DNA from: Mesorhizobium sp. YC-39 | GTDB lineage: Bacteria > Pseudomonadota > Alphaproteobacteria > Rhizobiales > Rhizobiaceae | NCBI RefSeq assembly: GCF_025753795.1 | Contig: NZ_JAOWPS010000002.1 | Span: 620,001 to 684,000, forward strand | Direction: 5' to 3' | DNA length: 64,000 nt | Shown: positions 32,393 to 41,426 of the stretch, piece after piece | Layout of the letters: each line of letters starts with the position of its first letter | Numbering within the stretch: position 1 is the first letter of the stretch | Made by a program: the position numbers and the translations under genes | Notes under the pieces: model-generated | Seen by the model: the letters and a program-made list of their open reading frames with translations, nothing else | The model's database searches: none | Told to the model about the DNA's origin: nothing

Positions 32393-33820
32393 CTAACCCG
32401 CCGCCCCACTCCCCCATGGGCCGTGGAAGGCGCCCTGCCCGTCGATGCGCTCGAAGCCGTGCGCGCCGAAGAAATCGCGCTGCGCCTGGATCAGGTTCGA
32501 GGTGCCCCGGCCCTGGCGATAGCTGTCGAAATAGGCAAGCGCCGACGACAGCGCCGGCACCGGCGAACCGGCCTCGGACGCGCGCACCACGATTCGCCTG
32601 AGCGACGGATGCGCCTCTTGCATCATCGTGATGAAGGCCGGCGCCATCAACAGATTGGTCGAAGCGCCACCGGCGCCGAAGGCTTCCGCCATCGTGTCCA
32701 GCATTTGCGAGCGGATGATGCAGCCGGCCCGCCAGATCTTGGCGATGGTCGGCATCGGCAGGTTCCAGTTGAATTCCTTCGACGCGCCGCTCATCACCGC
32801 GAAGCCTTGCGCGTAGGCCGCGATCTTGCCGGCGAACAGCGCCAGTTCGAGATCCCTGAGAAGCGCGTCCTTGTCACCGGCAATCTTCGCGACGCCGCTG
32901 TTGCCATAGGCCTTCTCGGCGGCCAGCCGCTCGTCCTTGATCGATGACAGCACGCGCGCCGCCACCGCAGCTTCGATCGCGGTGACGGGGATGCCGAGTT
33001 GCTGCGCCTCGATGACCGACCATTTGCCGGTGCCTTTCTGGCCGGCGCGGTCGAGGATGATGTCGACCACAGGCTTGCCGGTCTTCGGATCGTCGGCGGC
33101 CAGCACCTTGGCGGTGATCTCGATCAGGTAGGAGTTGAGCCGGCCCTTGTTCCAGCCGGCAAACACCTTCGCGATTTCCTTCGGCCCCATGCCAAGGCCG
33201 TCGCGCAAGATGCCGTAGATCTCGGCGATCATCTGCATGTCGGCATATTCGATGCCATTATGGATGGTCTTGACGAAATGGCCGGCGCCGTCGGTGCCGA
33301 GCCATGCCGCGCAAGGTTCGTCCTTGAACTTGGCCGAAATCGCGGTCAGCACTTTTTCGACGCGCTTCCACGACTCCTCGGTGCCGCCGACCATGATCGA
33401 GGGACCATGGCGAGCGCCCTCCTCGCCGCCGGACACACCCATGCCGATGAAGGTGAGGCCCGAGCCGGAAAGTTCGGAGAAACGTCGCATCGTGTCGCGG
33501 AAATTGGCATTGCCGGCATCGATGACGATGTCATTGGCCGACAGCACGCCGCGCAGGGCCGCGATCTGTTCGTCGACCGGCTTGCCGGCCAGCACCATGA
33601 TGATGATCGGGCGCGGCGGCCGGATCGCGGCGGCGAGTTCCTCGAGGCTGTAGCAAGGCACCACCATGTCCTTCAGCGCGCCGGCGTTCTCGACAAAAGC
33701 GTCGGTGCGCGCCCTGGTGCGATTGAAGACGGCGATGCGGTGCCCGTGTTCGGCGATGTTGAGCGCCAGGTTGGAGCCCATCGTGCCAAGGCCGATCAGG
33801 CCGATTTCGGCTTTTTCCAT
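32393..33820 (-). CDS. gnd: 6-phosphogluconate dehydrogenase (decarboxylating)
   Basis: A 475-residue enzyme of the pentose phosphate pathway (6-phosphogluconate to ribulose 5-phosphate, NADP+). N-terminal IGLIGLGTMGSNLALNIAEHG (NADP site), GVSGGEEGARHGPSIMVGG and KTIHNGIEYADMQMIAE (substrate site) and the C-terminal GTGKWSVIEAQQLG are all present. Length is normal when started at ATG 33818-33820 with GGAAG upstream; the open frame continues to 34051 without support. Stand-alone, downstream of the copper genes on the same strand with a 113-bp gap. Confidence 0.95.
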   Translation of the reverse strand: MEKAEIGLIGLGTMGSNLALNIAEHGHRIAVFNRTRARTDAFVENAGALKDMVVPCYSLEELAAAIRPPRPIIIMVLAGKPVDEQIAALRGVLSANDIVIDAGNANFRDTMRRFSELSGSGLTFIGMGVSGGEEGARHGPSIMVGGTEESWKRVEKVLTAISAKFKDEPCAAWLGTDGAGHFVKTIHNGIEYADMQMIAEIYGILRDGLGMGPKEIAKVFAGWNKGRLNSYLIEITAKVLAADDPKTGKPVVDIILDRAGQKGTGKWSVIEAQQLGIPVTAIEAAVAARVLSSIKDERLAAEKAYGNSGVAKIAGDKDALLRDLELALFAGKIAAYAQGFAVMSGASKEFNWNLPMPTIAKIWRAGCIIRSQMLDTMAEAFGAGGASTNLLMAPAFITMMQEAHPSLRRIVVRASEAGSPVPALSSALAYFDSYRQGRGTSNLIQAQRDFFGAHGFERIDGQGAFHGPWGSGAAG

Positions 33821-33933
33821 CGTTTCTTCCCTGCTTCCGGATCTTTTGTTAAGGGGCGATTTGCGGCGATGCCCATTCTTCCCTGATGAATGACGGGCCT
33901 TCGCGGCCGCGTCAACCGCCTCGCCAAGTTGTG

Positions 33934-35571
33934 TTACGGCCTGATGTCGATCGGTGCCTCGATCTTCACCATCTCGAAATCCGAAACGAGAATATCGAGC
34001 CGCGCCGTCCATCGGCCGGGAACCGGAATGACGAGATCGTCGACGCGCCATGTACCGTCGCCAGGCTTGGTCGCCGGACGCTTGATCGGTTCAATGCCGG
34101 AGTCGGGCTTCGACAATACCAGCGTCACCTCCTTGGCGTCGAGCGGACCGAAATCGCCGCTCATGACGACGATCGAGGCGGCAACCGGCCCGACATGGCC
34201 GGGCGTGATGCTGAGGTCGGCCATCGCTTTCAGCGTGTGGATATGGATCGATGCCGGCTGAGCCGCGGCAATTGCCAGCGCGCGCGGCGGCGGCGTGAAG
34301 CGCCAGCCGGCCGCAACGCCGAGGATCGCCAGCACGATAAGGACTTCAACGCCGATCGAGCGAACCAGCCTCCTCTGTACTTCGGTCTCTCCCGCTTCAG
34401 CCGGAGCAGTCAGTTTCCAGCGGTTGGTCGCAGCGAGCGTGAAGAGAAAGATCAGCAACGCCAGCTTGACCAGAAGCAGTCGCCCGTAGGCAGTGTCGAT
34501 CAACGCTCTCGGCATCTGCACCTGGATCACAGCCAACACGATGCCGGCTGCCGCAAGTCCTACCACGACATACGGAATCGCCCGTGAAAACCGGTGCAGG
34601 AACAGCCCTGCCTCGGCCGGCTGCCGCCTCACGGCAAGACCGAGCGGCGCCAACGCTCCGGCCCAGAAGGCAATGCCGGCACCATGCAGAAACACCATCG
34701 GCCGCGTCAGCCATTGCGGCTCGGCGGCGCTGGCATGCCCACTGGCGGCAAGTGCAACACCGACACACACCAATCCGGCAAAGGCGAACAGTTTTGAATC
34801 GGCACGCGGCCCGACCAGCGACAAAAGGCCAAGCCCGAGCGCCATCAGCGCGATCAGCACCGTCCAGCCGAAGCTGGTACCAAGTCCGGTCTGCCAGACG
34901 ACCGGCTGTGCCAAATGCGCAAGCGGCGCGCCTAACGCGTCGAGCCCCTGCAAGCCAAGCGACAAGGGCGCCGCAACCAGTCCGCACAGCATCGCGGCGA
35001 TTGCGAAGCGCTGGCCGGAGCGCCCACCCTTTGCCAGCCAGGCAATGGCGAAGGCACCGCCAACGCCGAGAAAAAGGCCGATATAGAGCAAGACCTTGCT
35101 GGTCCAGATCGCCGACCGCAACCCCCAGTCGACGGCTTCGGAGACGACAGGCGCCGCACTCGGCGCGCCGATGGAAAACATGACCGAGCCGCCCACCGGA
35201 TGGCCGTCGGCGGAAATCACCCGCCAGCTCAGCACATGCGTGCCGGCCCCGAGCACCTCCGGATTGCCGATCTCTACGGTCTGGTCGCTGAGGCGAAAGG
35301 ACGTCAGCGCAACTGGCGTCCCATCGGGCCGCACCAGGGTGAGCACCAGCGGTGAAACTGGTTCGCTGAAAGTCAGCGAAAATTGCGTCGGGCTTTGTCC
35401 CAGCACCGCACCATCGGCCGGATCGGTTGTAACCAGCGCCGCATGGGCAAGGGCCCGATTTGGCGCGGCAATGACGGCGAGCAGCATGATCGCGGCCAGC
35501 AGACCAATGGCAAGCCAACCGGCGCGCTTGCCGAACCTGCAGGTCGTCCACCGAAAAGATGCCACGCTCAT
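33934..35571 (-). CDS. CopC-CopD fusion copper resistance/uptake protein (YcnJ-like)
   Basis: A 545-residue protein. After a signal/anchor helix ending ...NRALAHAALV, residues about 45-140 form a CopC domain whose mature N-terminal His (AHAALVTTDP) and the SADGHPVGGS loop are the usual Cu(II) ligands. Then come eight predicted helices of CopD (about 160-450), and an extra-cytoplasmic FixH/YtkA-like C-terminal domain (LSITPGHVGPVAASIVVMS). ATG 35571 is preferred to an upstream TTG. Last gene of the DUF2946-PCu(A)C-YcnI-CopCD unit. It should move copper across the inner membrane. Confidence 0.88.
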   Translation of the reverse strand: MSVASFRWTTCRFGKRAGWLAIGLLAAIMLLAVIAAPNRALAHAALVTTDPADGAVLGQSPTQFSLTFSEPVSPLVLTLVRPDGTPVALTSFRLSDQTVEIGNPEVLGAGTHVLSWRVISADGHPVGGSVMFSIGAPSAAPVVSEAVDWGLRSAIWTSKVLLYIGLFLGVGGAFAIAWLAKGGRSGQRFAIAAMLCGLVAAPLSLGLQGLDALGAPLAHLAQPVVWQTGLGTSFGWTVLIALMALGLGLLSLVGPRADSKLFAFAGLVCVGVALAASGHASAAEPQWLTRPMVFLHGAGIAFWAGALAPLGLAVRRQPAEAGLFLHRFSRAIPYVVVGLAAAGIVLAVIQVQMPRALIDTAYGRLLLVKLALLIFLFTLAATNRWKLTAPAEAGETEVQRRLVRSIGVEVLIVLAILGVAAGWRFTPPPRALAIAAAQPASIHIHTLKAMADLSITPGHVGPVAASIVVMSGDFGPLDAKEVTLVLSKPDSGIEPIKRPATKPGDGTWRVDDLVIPVPGRWTARLDILVSDFEMVKIEAPIDIRP

Positions 35572-35628
35572 GTCACTGCCACGCAAACGACGGCGCGCTC
35601 TTTCGAACCGAGCGCGCCGCCAGAGAGA

Positions 35629-36144
35629 TTACTTCTTGGGCAAAAGCTTGATGCCAGGGGCCGGATATTCCAGCGCGTCCTCGTTCTGCCCGGCCGCCGG
35701 AATCTCGATCCAGCGCTCGGCGGCACCGTCGCATTCCTGCACCACCGGGAAGTAAAGCGTTTGGCCGGCCGGTAGGTCGGCAGCCAGTGTCCCGCGGAAG
35801 ACGAACTCGTCGTAAAACTCGTCCGGCAGGCTGCCGCCGCTCCAGTCGAGTTCCCTAGCGCCTGATGTCACCGCCTCTCCATAGAGCTGGTAGGACTTCT
35901 CGTATTTGCCCTTCTTGATCTGCAGCGTCCAGCCGGGCTTCGGCATCGGCTTCACCGAAATCACCCCTTCCGGGATCTGCACGCGCACGGCGGTCGTTGG
36001 CTTGCCCTCGCAGCCATGCGGCACGCGCAGGATTGCCTTGTAGGTCGAGCCAACAGCCGCTTCCTGGGTTTCGAGCGTGATATGGGCGACAGCCGTGCCC
36101 GTCCCGAGAGCCAGCGCCCAGGCCGACAGAAGATATTTGTTCAT
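35629..36144 (-). CDS. YcnI-family (DUF1775) copper-binding protein
   Basis: A 171-residue periplasmic protein. The signal peptide MNKYLLSAWALALGTGTAVA is followed directly by HITLETQEAAVGSTYKA, putting a His at the mature N-terminus as in copper-binding YcnI. The Tyr/Trp-rich centre (KPGWTLQIKKGKYEKSYQLYG, DEFYDEFVFRG) is the DUF1775 core; a conserved Cys and Glu occur in VVQECDGAAERW. GAGGGA precedes ATG 36142-36144. It probably passes copper to the neighbouring CopC domain. Confidence 0.9.
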   Translation of the reverse strand: MNKYLLSAWALALGTGTAVAHITLETQEAAVGSTYKAILRVPHGCEGKPTTAVRVQIPEGVISVKPMPKPGWTLQIKKGKYEKSYQLYGEAVTSGARELDWSGGSLPDEFYDEFVFRGTLAADLPAGQTLYFPVVQECDGAAERWIEIPAAGQNEDALEYPAPGIKLLPKK

Positions 36145-36184
36145 TATGGTCCCTCTGATCTTCAATTTCGCGGCTTCGACTGGA

Positions 36185-36736
36185 TCAATTGGCATGGTCG
36201 TCCATGCTGCCGCCGATGCCTTCCACGGCGAACTCGACGGTGACGGTGCCGGCCTTCTCGAAGGTGAGTGTCGCGGAAAACTTCTCGCCTTGCTTCGGCT
36301 GCCGCTTCAGGTCGACGAACATCAGGTGATAGCCACCGGGCTTGAGCGCCACCTTTCCGCCGGCCGGAATCTCCAGCCCGCCGCTGACCGGCCGCATGGT
36401 CATGACGCCGTCCTTGACGCCCATCTCATGCAGTTCGGCTTTGGCCGAGATATCGGAGGAAATCGACAGCAGCCGGTCCGGCGCGCTGCCGGAATTGATG
36501 ACGGTGAAATAGCCACCGGCAACCTTGGCGCCGGCAGGCGTTGCCCGCGACCAGGGATGTTCGATCTCGAGGTCGCCGACCTTGAACTCGTGCGCCAGGA
36601 CGCCTTGGGCGCTGACGAACAAAAGGAAGAGGACCAGCATGGCAAGAACGAGACGCTCCTCGAAACTGCTCAGGAAAGGGCGGCCGGGCATAGGGCGCGC
36701 CGCGATAGGGAAGGAATGGGACATGGTTTGCTCCAT
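36185..36736 (-). CDS. PCu(A)C-type periplasmic copper chaperone
   Basis: A 183-residue protein with an N-terminal membrane anchor/signal (VLAMLVLFLLFVSAQGVLA, residues about 30-48), a mature start HEFKVGDLEIEHPWSRATP, and the copper motif H-x-M ... M ... H-x-M seen as LHEMGVKDGVMTMRPV and GGYHLMFVDL. Such chaperones load Cu(I) onto the CuA/CuB sites of cytochrome oxidase. A 40-residue cytoplasmic leader is longer than usual; an internal ATG at residue 5 is an alternative start. Confidence 0.9.
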   Translation of the reverse strand: MEQTMSHSFPIAARPMPGRPFLSSFEERLVLAMLVLFLLFVSAQGVLAHEFKVGDLEIEHPWSRATPAGAKVAGGYFTVINSGSAPDRLLSISSDISAKAELHEMGVKDGVMTMRPVSGGLEIPAGGKVALKPGGYHLMFVDLKRQPKQGEKFSATLTFEKAGTVTVEFAVEGIGGSMDDHAN

Positions 36737-36831
36737 GAATAGGGGATCGCGCCGTTGGCCGGCCGCGAAAAAAATTCGCTCTTTTGATGAACGCGCCAGC
36801 GGAAGATTGCGCCAAGCGTACAGGAGATCGC

Positions 36832-37230
36832 TCAGACCGTCAGCGGCGGCGCGCGCGGGTTCGACGGAGAGCGTTCACGCGCGAAGTCGAGATGCGTGGT
36901 CGCCGGGAAGACGAAGGCAACAGCCTCGAAAACCAGGCTGCGGGCCAAGGCGACGGCATCGGGCGGCGACGAAGGAACGGGCGAAACCATGTTGCAGCCG
37001 AGCATGCAGCAGGCCGGCATATGCTGCTGGTGTGGATCGCCGCCGGGAAGCTCGGCCGCGCCATCATGGGTGCAGATGATATTGCCGAAGGCATCGAGCT
37101 GCGAAGCGACTGGACTCAAGCCGAAGGCGAACGCGCCGAGCGTCGACTGGAGCACGAGCAGATAGGCCGCGACCAGCGCGGCCGGCATGCTCCATCGTCT
37201 CCGCCAGATGTTCAAGCCCTGCCTCTTCAC
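36832..37230 (-). CDS. DUF2946-like periplasmic protein with Cys/His metal motif
   Basis: A protein of 132 residues from GTG 37230, or 118 from ATG 37188. One hydrophobic segment (AALVAAYLLVLQSTLGAFAFG) acts as signal or anchor. It is followed by IICTHDG and HQQHMPACCMLGCNM, a Cys/His/Met cluster expected to bind copper, as in DUF2946 proteins found in copper loci. It heads the copper unit, 95 bp before the PCu(A)C gene. Start choice is uncertain, since neither site has a strong ribosome binding site. Confidence 0.72.
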   Translation of the reverse strand: MKRQGLNIWRRRWSMPAALVAAYLLVLQSTLGAFAFGLSPVASQLDAFGNIICTHDGAAELPGGDPHQQHMPACCMLGCNMVSPVPSSPPDAVALARSLVFEAVAFVFPATTHLDFARERSPSNPRAPPLTV

Positions 37231-37281
37231 GCAGCAACGTCAGCTACCTAGCACGGGGCAGGCATGCGGAAAATCGTCAAA

Positions 37282-38184
37282 TCACTGCTGCGGCAACACG
37301 GCGCGATCAGGGATGGAGGTCAAAAGCGTATGGCGCGCCGATTTCAGATGCTTGCGGCAGGCGGCGTCGACCTTGCCAAGGTCGCGCGATTTGAGCGCCG
37401 CTATATAGGCCAGGTGTTCCGCCACCGCCACTTCGTTGCGCTCGCGTTCCTGCGCCTTGTTCCACTGGTAATGGTAGTGGAAGATCATGGCGATCACATC
37501 ATAGAAATCGACGATGAAGCGGTTGTGCGAGGCGCGATGGATCAACCGGTGGAACCGCTCGTCGAGTTCCGAAAACTCGTTGAAGCGCGTGGCGATCTCG
37601 CGCGCCAGCAGTCGGTGCTCTTCCTCCAACAGGTCGAGATTGGCCCACACCGGACTGTCCTCAGGCAGCGCGGCAAAGGCGGCGGCCGAGCGCAGTTCGA
37701 ACATCTCGCGGATTTCGGTCAATTCCAGCGCGAAGGCGCGAGTGAAACCCTTCAGCACCCAGTGGCTGTTGCGGCGTTTTTCGATCAGCCCGAAACGGGA
37801 AAAGCGGATCAGGAACTCGCGCACGCTGGTGGTGCCGACGCCGATCTCGCGCGCCAGTTCGAGCTCGTTGATCTGCATACCGGCCTCGGCGCCGCCCGCG
37901 AGCAACCGCCGCATGAAGGAACGCTCGATGATCTGCGACAGCGTGTCGGTCTCTTCCTCGGGGAAAAAGTCGTCCGGCCGCGGCGCGCGCAACACCGTCT
38001 TGCTGCGTTTGTTCCAGGCGATCAGCCCTGTCTCTTCCATCCGCGCAAGGATGGTACGGATCGTCGTGCGGCTGACGCCGAGCAGCGCACCGAGTTCCGG
38101 CTCCGATGGCAGGCTTTTCGTTTCGTCAAGCAGCCTGAGACCGCGATTGTAGGCGTCCTTGTAGACGTTGTTGCTCTTCGACAT
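37282..38184 (-). CDS. GntR-family regulator with two winged-helix domains and FCD domain
   Basis: A 300-residue regulator. A first GntR winged helix (residues 1-65: NVYKDAYNRGLRLL, LPSEPELGALLGVSRTTIRT) is followed by a second (about 80-150: INELELAREIGVGTTSVREF, FGLIEKRRNSHWVLKGFT), then an FCD effector domain (about 155-290) with the metal-ligand pattern FNEFSELDERFHRLIHRASH. Two GntR-like DNA-binding domains in one chain is unusual. Divergent from the UxaA-type dehydratase gene, so it probably senses a sugar acid and controls 38455-45030. ATG 38184 begins the first domain; the frame extends upstream to 38343 without support. Confidence 0.85.
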   Translation of the reverse strand: MSKSNNVYKDAYNRGLRLLDETKSLPSEPELGALLGVSRTTIRTILARMEETGLIAWNKRSKTVLRAPRPDDFFPEEETDTLSQIIERSFMRRLLAGGAEAGMQINELELAREIGVGTTSVREFLIRFSRFGLIEKRRNSHWVLKGFTRAFALELTEIREMFELRSAAAFAALPEDSPVWANLDLLEEEHRLLAREIATRFNEFSELDERFHRLIHRASHNRFIVDFYDVIAMIFHYHYQWNKAQERERNEVAVAEHLAYIAALKSRDLGKVDAACRKHLKSARHTLLTSIPDRAVLPQQ

Positions 38185-38357
38185 CCCCTGCCCCGTTGCG
38201 CGCCGACGCTTGCAGCGGCCGGCCTGAAGCGCGATATGACAGATGTTCCTAGCGTATGCCCCCGAAAAGCGGAATCGCTTTCCAAAAGGGATGCGCGGCT
38301 CCGATGCTGGAGCGTCCTGCAAGACCCAAGACGCCCGGCGCATCCATGAAAAAACGA

Positions 38358-38386
38358 TTGACGCAAAAATGTTTTTTCACGATAAA
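38358..38386 (+). promoter_or_regulatory. Putative promoter of the UxaA-type gene
   Basis: TTGACG, a 17-bp spacer and GATAAA, in an AT-rich patch 69 bp before the GTG start at 38455. Good fit to a sigma-70 promoter. No clear GntR operator was found with it. Confidence 0.55.
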
Positions 38387-38454
38387 AGACATTATATGTT
38401 AAGAGGTGGGTGTCAATCCGCGCCCATCCCAGGACCATACCCAGGAAACCGCCC

Positions 38455-39960
38455 GTGAACGCCGCAAACACCATTCTTCTGTCTCCCGCCGACAATGTCG
38501 CGGTCGCCAATGGCCGCATCGAGATCGGTACGCCATTGCCGGGCGGCGCTGTCGCCGCCGCGCCGATCGAGCCCGGCCACAAAGTGGCGATCAAGCCGAT
38601 CGCGGCCGGCGAGGCCGTGGTGAAATACGCCCAGGCGATCGGCCGCGCCACTGAAGCCATCGCGCCCGGCGAGCATGTTCACTCGCACAATCTGGTTTTC
38701 GAGTCCGGGCGTCTGCCGGTGGTGCCGCCAAGCGAGGCCGAGCATGCGACCGAGGCCGACCGCGCCCGCACCTTCATGGGCTACCGCCGCGCCGATGGCC
38801 GCGCCGGCACACGCAACTTCATCGGCATCGTCGCCAGCGTCAATTGTTCAGCCACTGTCTGCCACTCCATCGCCGACGAGGCGAACCGCAGGCTGTTGCC
38901 AAAATATCCGGGCATCGACGGCTTCGTTCCGATCGTCCATGGCCAGGGCTGCGGCATGAGCGGCACCGGCGACGGTATGATGGTTCTGCACCGCACGCTG
39001 GCCGGTTATGCCCGGCATCCGAATTTCGGCGGCGTGCTGATGGTGGGCTTGGGCTGCGAGGTCAACCAGCTCACCCTTTACGGCCAGAAGGGCGTCGCTG
39101 CCGGCAAACGCCATTTTAACATCCAGGACGCCGGCGGCTCGCGCAAATCGGTCGAGAAGGCGATGGGCGTGCTGGCCGAGATCGCCGAGGAGGTCGGCCA
39201 ACTGAAACGTGAGCCGATTCCGGTCAGCGAGATCGTCGTCGGCCTGCAATGCGGCGGCTCCGACGGCATGTCCGGCATAACAGCCAATCCGGCGCTGGGC
39301 GCCGCCGTCGATATCCTCGCGGACGTCGGCGGCATCGGCATCCTCTCGGAGACGACGGAGATCTATGGCGCTGAGCATCTGCTTGCCTATCGCGCCGCGA
39401 CCCCCGAGATCGCCGCCAAGCTCGACGGCTATATCAAATGGTGGGAAGACCATGTCGCCAAGCACGGCGCCTCGATCGACAACAACCCCTCGCCTGGCAA
39501 CAAGCGCGGCGGCCTGACCACCATCCTGGAAAAGTCGCTGGGAGCGGTGGCCAAGGGCGGTCAGACACCGCTCAACGGCGTTTTCGGCTATGCGGAGAAG
39601 GTCAGCGGGCACGGCTTGGTGTTCATGGACACGCCCGGCTACGACCCGGTCTCTGCCACGGGCCAGGTGGCTGGCGGCGCCAATATCATCGTCTTCACCA
39701 CCGGCCGCGGCTCCTGTTTCGGCTGCCGGCCGACGCCGTCGATCAAGGTCGCCACCAATTCGACCATGTATCACCAGATGGAAGAGGACATGGACGTGAA
39801 TTGCGGCGTCATCGCCTCGGGCGAGAAGACCATCGCCGGCATGGGTCGCGAGATTTTCGAACTGATCGTCGAGACCGCTTCGGGCCGCAAGACCAAGAGC
39901 GAAGAGTTCGGCTACGGCGACAATGAATTCGTGCCCTGGCATCTCGGAGCGACCCTCTGA
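38455..39960 (+). CDS. UxaA-family sugar-acid dehydratase (altronate/galactarate type)
   Basis: A 501-residue enzyme. The N-terminal SAF domain (residues 1-90, with IEPGHKVAIKPIAAGEAVVKYAQ split by the family GHKVA and G-x-A-V-x-K-Y blocks) is joined to the dehydratase domain with NSTMYHQMEEDMDVNCG and the Cys residues of QGCGMSGTGDGM, GLGCE and RGSCFGCRPTPS, likely Fe ligands. Family members convert D-altronate or galactarate to 2-keto-3-deoxy acids. GTG 38455 has AGGAA upstream and gives normal length. First gene of a transporter and dehydrogenase set; the true substrate is uncertain. Confidence 0.88.
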   Translation: MNAANTILLSPADNVAVANGRIEIGTPLPGGAVAAAPIEPGHKVAIKPIAAGEAVVKYAQAIGRATEAIAPGEHVHSHNLVFESGRLPVVPPSEAEHATEADRARTFMGYRRADGRAGTRNFIGIVASVNCSATVCHSIADEANRRLLPKYPGIDGFVPIVHGQGCGMSGTGDGMMVLHRTLAGYARHPNFGGVLMVGLGCEVNQLTLYGQKGVAAGKRHFNIQDAGGSRKSVEKAMGVLAEIAEEVGQLKREPIPVSEIVVGLQCGGSDGMSGITANPALGAAVDILADVGGIGILSETTEIYGAEHLLAYRAATPEIAAKLDGYIKWWEDHVAKHGASIDNNPSPGNKRGGLTTILEKSLGAVAKGGQTPLNGVFGYAEKVSGHGLVFMDTPGYDPVSATGQVAGGANIIVFTTGRGSCFGCRPTPSIKVATNSTMYHQMEEDMDVNCGVIASGEKTIAGMGREIFELIVETASGRKTKSEEFGYGDNEFVPWHLGATL

Positions 39961-40080
39961 TGCGTCCAAAGCTTGTCCCCTGGACCCGAGGTCCATCCCG
40001 CGTTACGCACTTTAAAACGGGATCGTTCTAGACACAGTGGACAGGCGCAGAATGTCTGCGGCCCCTAGGAAAGAACGAAT

Positions 40081-40118
40081 ATTCCATATTGACACAACTA
40101 TGGAATTAATATTCCATA
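40081..40118. promoter_or_regulatory. Operator cluster upstream of the ribose-type transporter
   Basis: Three copies of one half-site: ATTCCATA (40081), TATGGAAT (40099) and ATTCCATA (40111). The last two form TATGGAATTAATATTCCATA, with perfect 8-bp arms. TTGACA at 40089-40094 is embedded between them and could be a -35 box. This AT-rich site within the 380-bp gap after the UxaA-type gene is probably bound by a repressor of the transporter operon, possibly the GntR at 37282; that link is not proven. Confidence 0.6.
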
Positions 40119-40340
40119 TCGGTCGGGAGAAATCCAGAGCAATTGAACGTGGCATGGCGACGGGAAGTCTCTTTCCTGTCAGGTCATACGGAAACGTTAC
40201 GAAACATCGCTTGCGTCGGCCGAACCGATGCAATATCAAAATGCGGTAAATGTTTTTTATTGATAAAGTTCTGTTTGGGCTGCGCCTATCCGAATGGAGC
40301 TTCCGTGACGTTCACCGGGCGACTTAGGGAGGAATCCTAA

Positions 40341-41336
40341 ATGAAATTCGTGACCAGCATTCTCAACCGCCGCGCCTTCGTGGCGCTTGCAGCTGCCTCG
40401 ATGCTTGCCGGCGTGATGCATTCGGCGCCAGCTTCGGCGGCGGACGTGACCATTCCGATCATAGTCAAGGACACCACCTCCTTCTACTGGCAGATCGTTC
40501 TGGCCGGCGCCCGCAAGGCCGGCAAGGACCTCGGTGTCAACGTGCCGGAACTTGGCGCCCAGGCCGAGACCGACGTCAACGGCCAGATCTCGATCCTCGA
40601 AAACGCCGTTGCCGGCAACCCGGCTGCCGTCGTCATCGCACCGACCGAAGCCAAGGCTCTCGGCAAGCCGATCGACGAGGCCGCCACCAAGGTCAAGATC
40701 ATCGGCATCGACTCCGGCGCCGACTCCAAGGCCTTCACCTCATTCCTGACCACCGACAACATCCAGGGCGGCCGCGTCGCCGCTGATGGACTGGCGGCAG
40801 CGATCGGCGAAGCCAATGGCGGCAAGGTCGAGGGCGACGTTGCCCTGATCACCGCACTTCCGGGCGCCGGCTCGCTCGAACAGCGCGCCCAGGGCTTCAA
40901 GGAACAGCTCGCCGCCAAATATCCCGGCCTCAAGCTTGTCGCCGACAAATATGCAGACGGCCAGGCAACGACCGGCCTCAACATCGCGACCGACCTGATC
41001 ACCGCCAACCCCAATCTCAAGGGCATCTTCGCCTCCAACCTGATCATGGCGCAGGGCGTCGGTCAGGCGATCGCCGAGAACAACCTTGCCGGCAAGGTCG
41101 GGCTCGTTGGCTTCGACAGCGACGAGAAGCTGATCAAGTTCCTCAATGACGGTGTCATTTCGGCGCTCGTCGTGCAGGATCCGTACCGGATGGGCTACGA
41201 CGGCATCAAGACGGCGCTCGCCGCCTCGAAGGGCGAGAAGGTCGAAGCCAATGTCGACACCGGCGCCAATCTGGTGACCAAGGCCAACATGAAAGAGCCG
41301 AAGATCGACGCGCTGCTCAATCCGAAGCTCGACTGA
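40341..41336 (+). CDS. Sugar ABC transporter substrate-binding protein (RbsB family)
   Basis: A 331-residue periplasmic protein. The signal peptide (residues 1-33, MKFVTSILNRRAFVALAAAS onward) has a twin-Arg-like NRRAF but is probably Sec-type, with cleavage after APASA. The mature start VTIPIIVKDTTSFYWQIVLAG and the later VGLVGFDSDEKLIKFLNDG are standard for ribose/galactose-type binding proteins. GGAGGAA lies upstream. First gene of a three-gene transporter; ligand may be a hexose-derived acid, from context. Confidence 0.93.
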   Translation: MKFVTSILNRRAFVALAAASMLAGVMHSAPASAADVTIPIIVKDTTSFYWQIVLAGARKAGKDLGVNVPELGAQAETDVNGQISILENAVAGNPAAVVIAPTEAKALGKPIDEAATKVKIIGIDSGADSKAFTSFLTTDNIQGGRVAADGLAAAIGEANGGKVEGDVALITALPGAGSLEQRAQGFKEQLAAKYPGLKLVADKYADGQATTGLNIATDLITANPNLKGIFASNLIMAQGVGQAIAENNLAGKVGLVGFDSDEKLIKFLNDGVISALVVQDPYRMGYDGIKTALAASKGEKVEANVDTGANLVTKANMKEPKIDALLNPKLD

Positions 41337-41355
41337 GCATCGCCACAGGCGCACT

Positions 41356-41381
41356 GTTTCCGGGGCGCTTGCCCCGGAAAC
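41356..41381 (+). promoter_or_regulatory. Stem-loop between binding-protein and ATPase genes
   Basis: Perfect 11-bp stem GTTTCCGGGGC/GCCCCGGAAAC with a 4-nt loop, 19 bp after the binding-protein stop, without a T-run. Likely an mRNA-stabilising or attenuating element favouring the binding protein. Confidence 0.65.
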
Positions 41382-41426
41382 GACCTACACTCATGCCAAT
41401 CATGAGGCCAATCTGGGAGGATTGTC

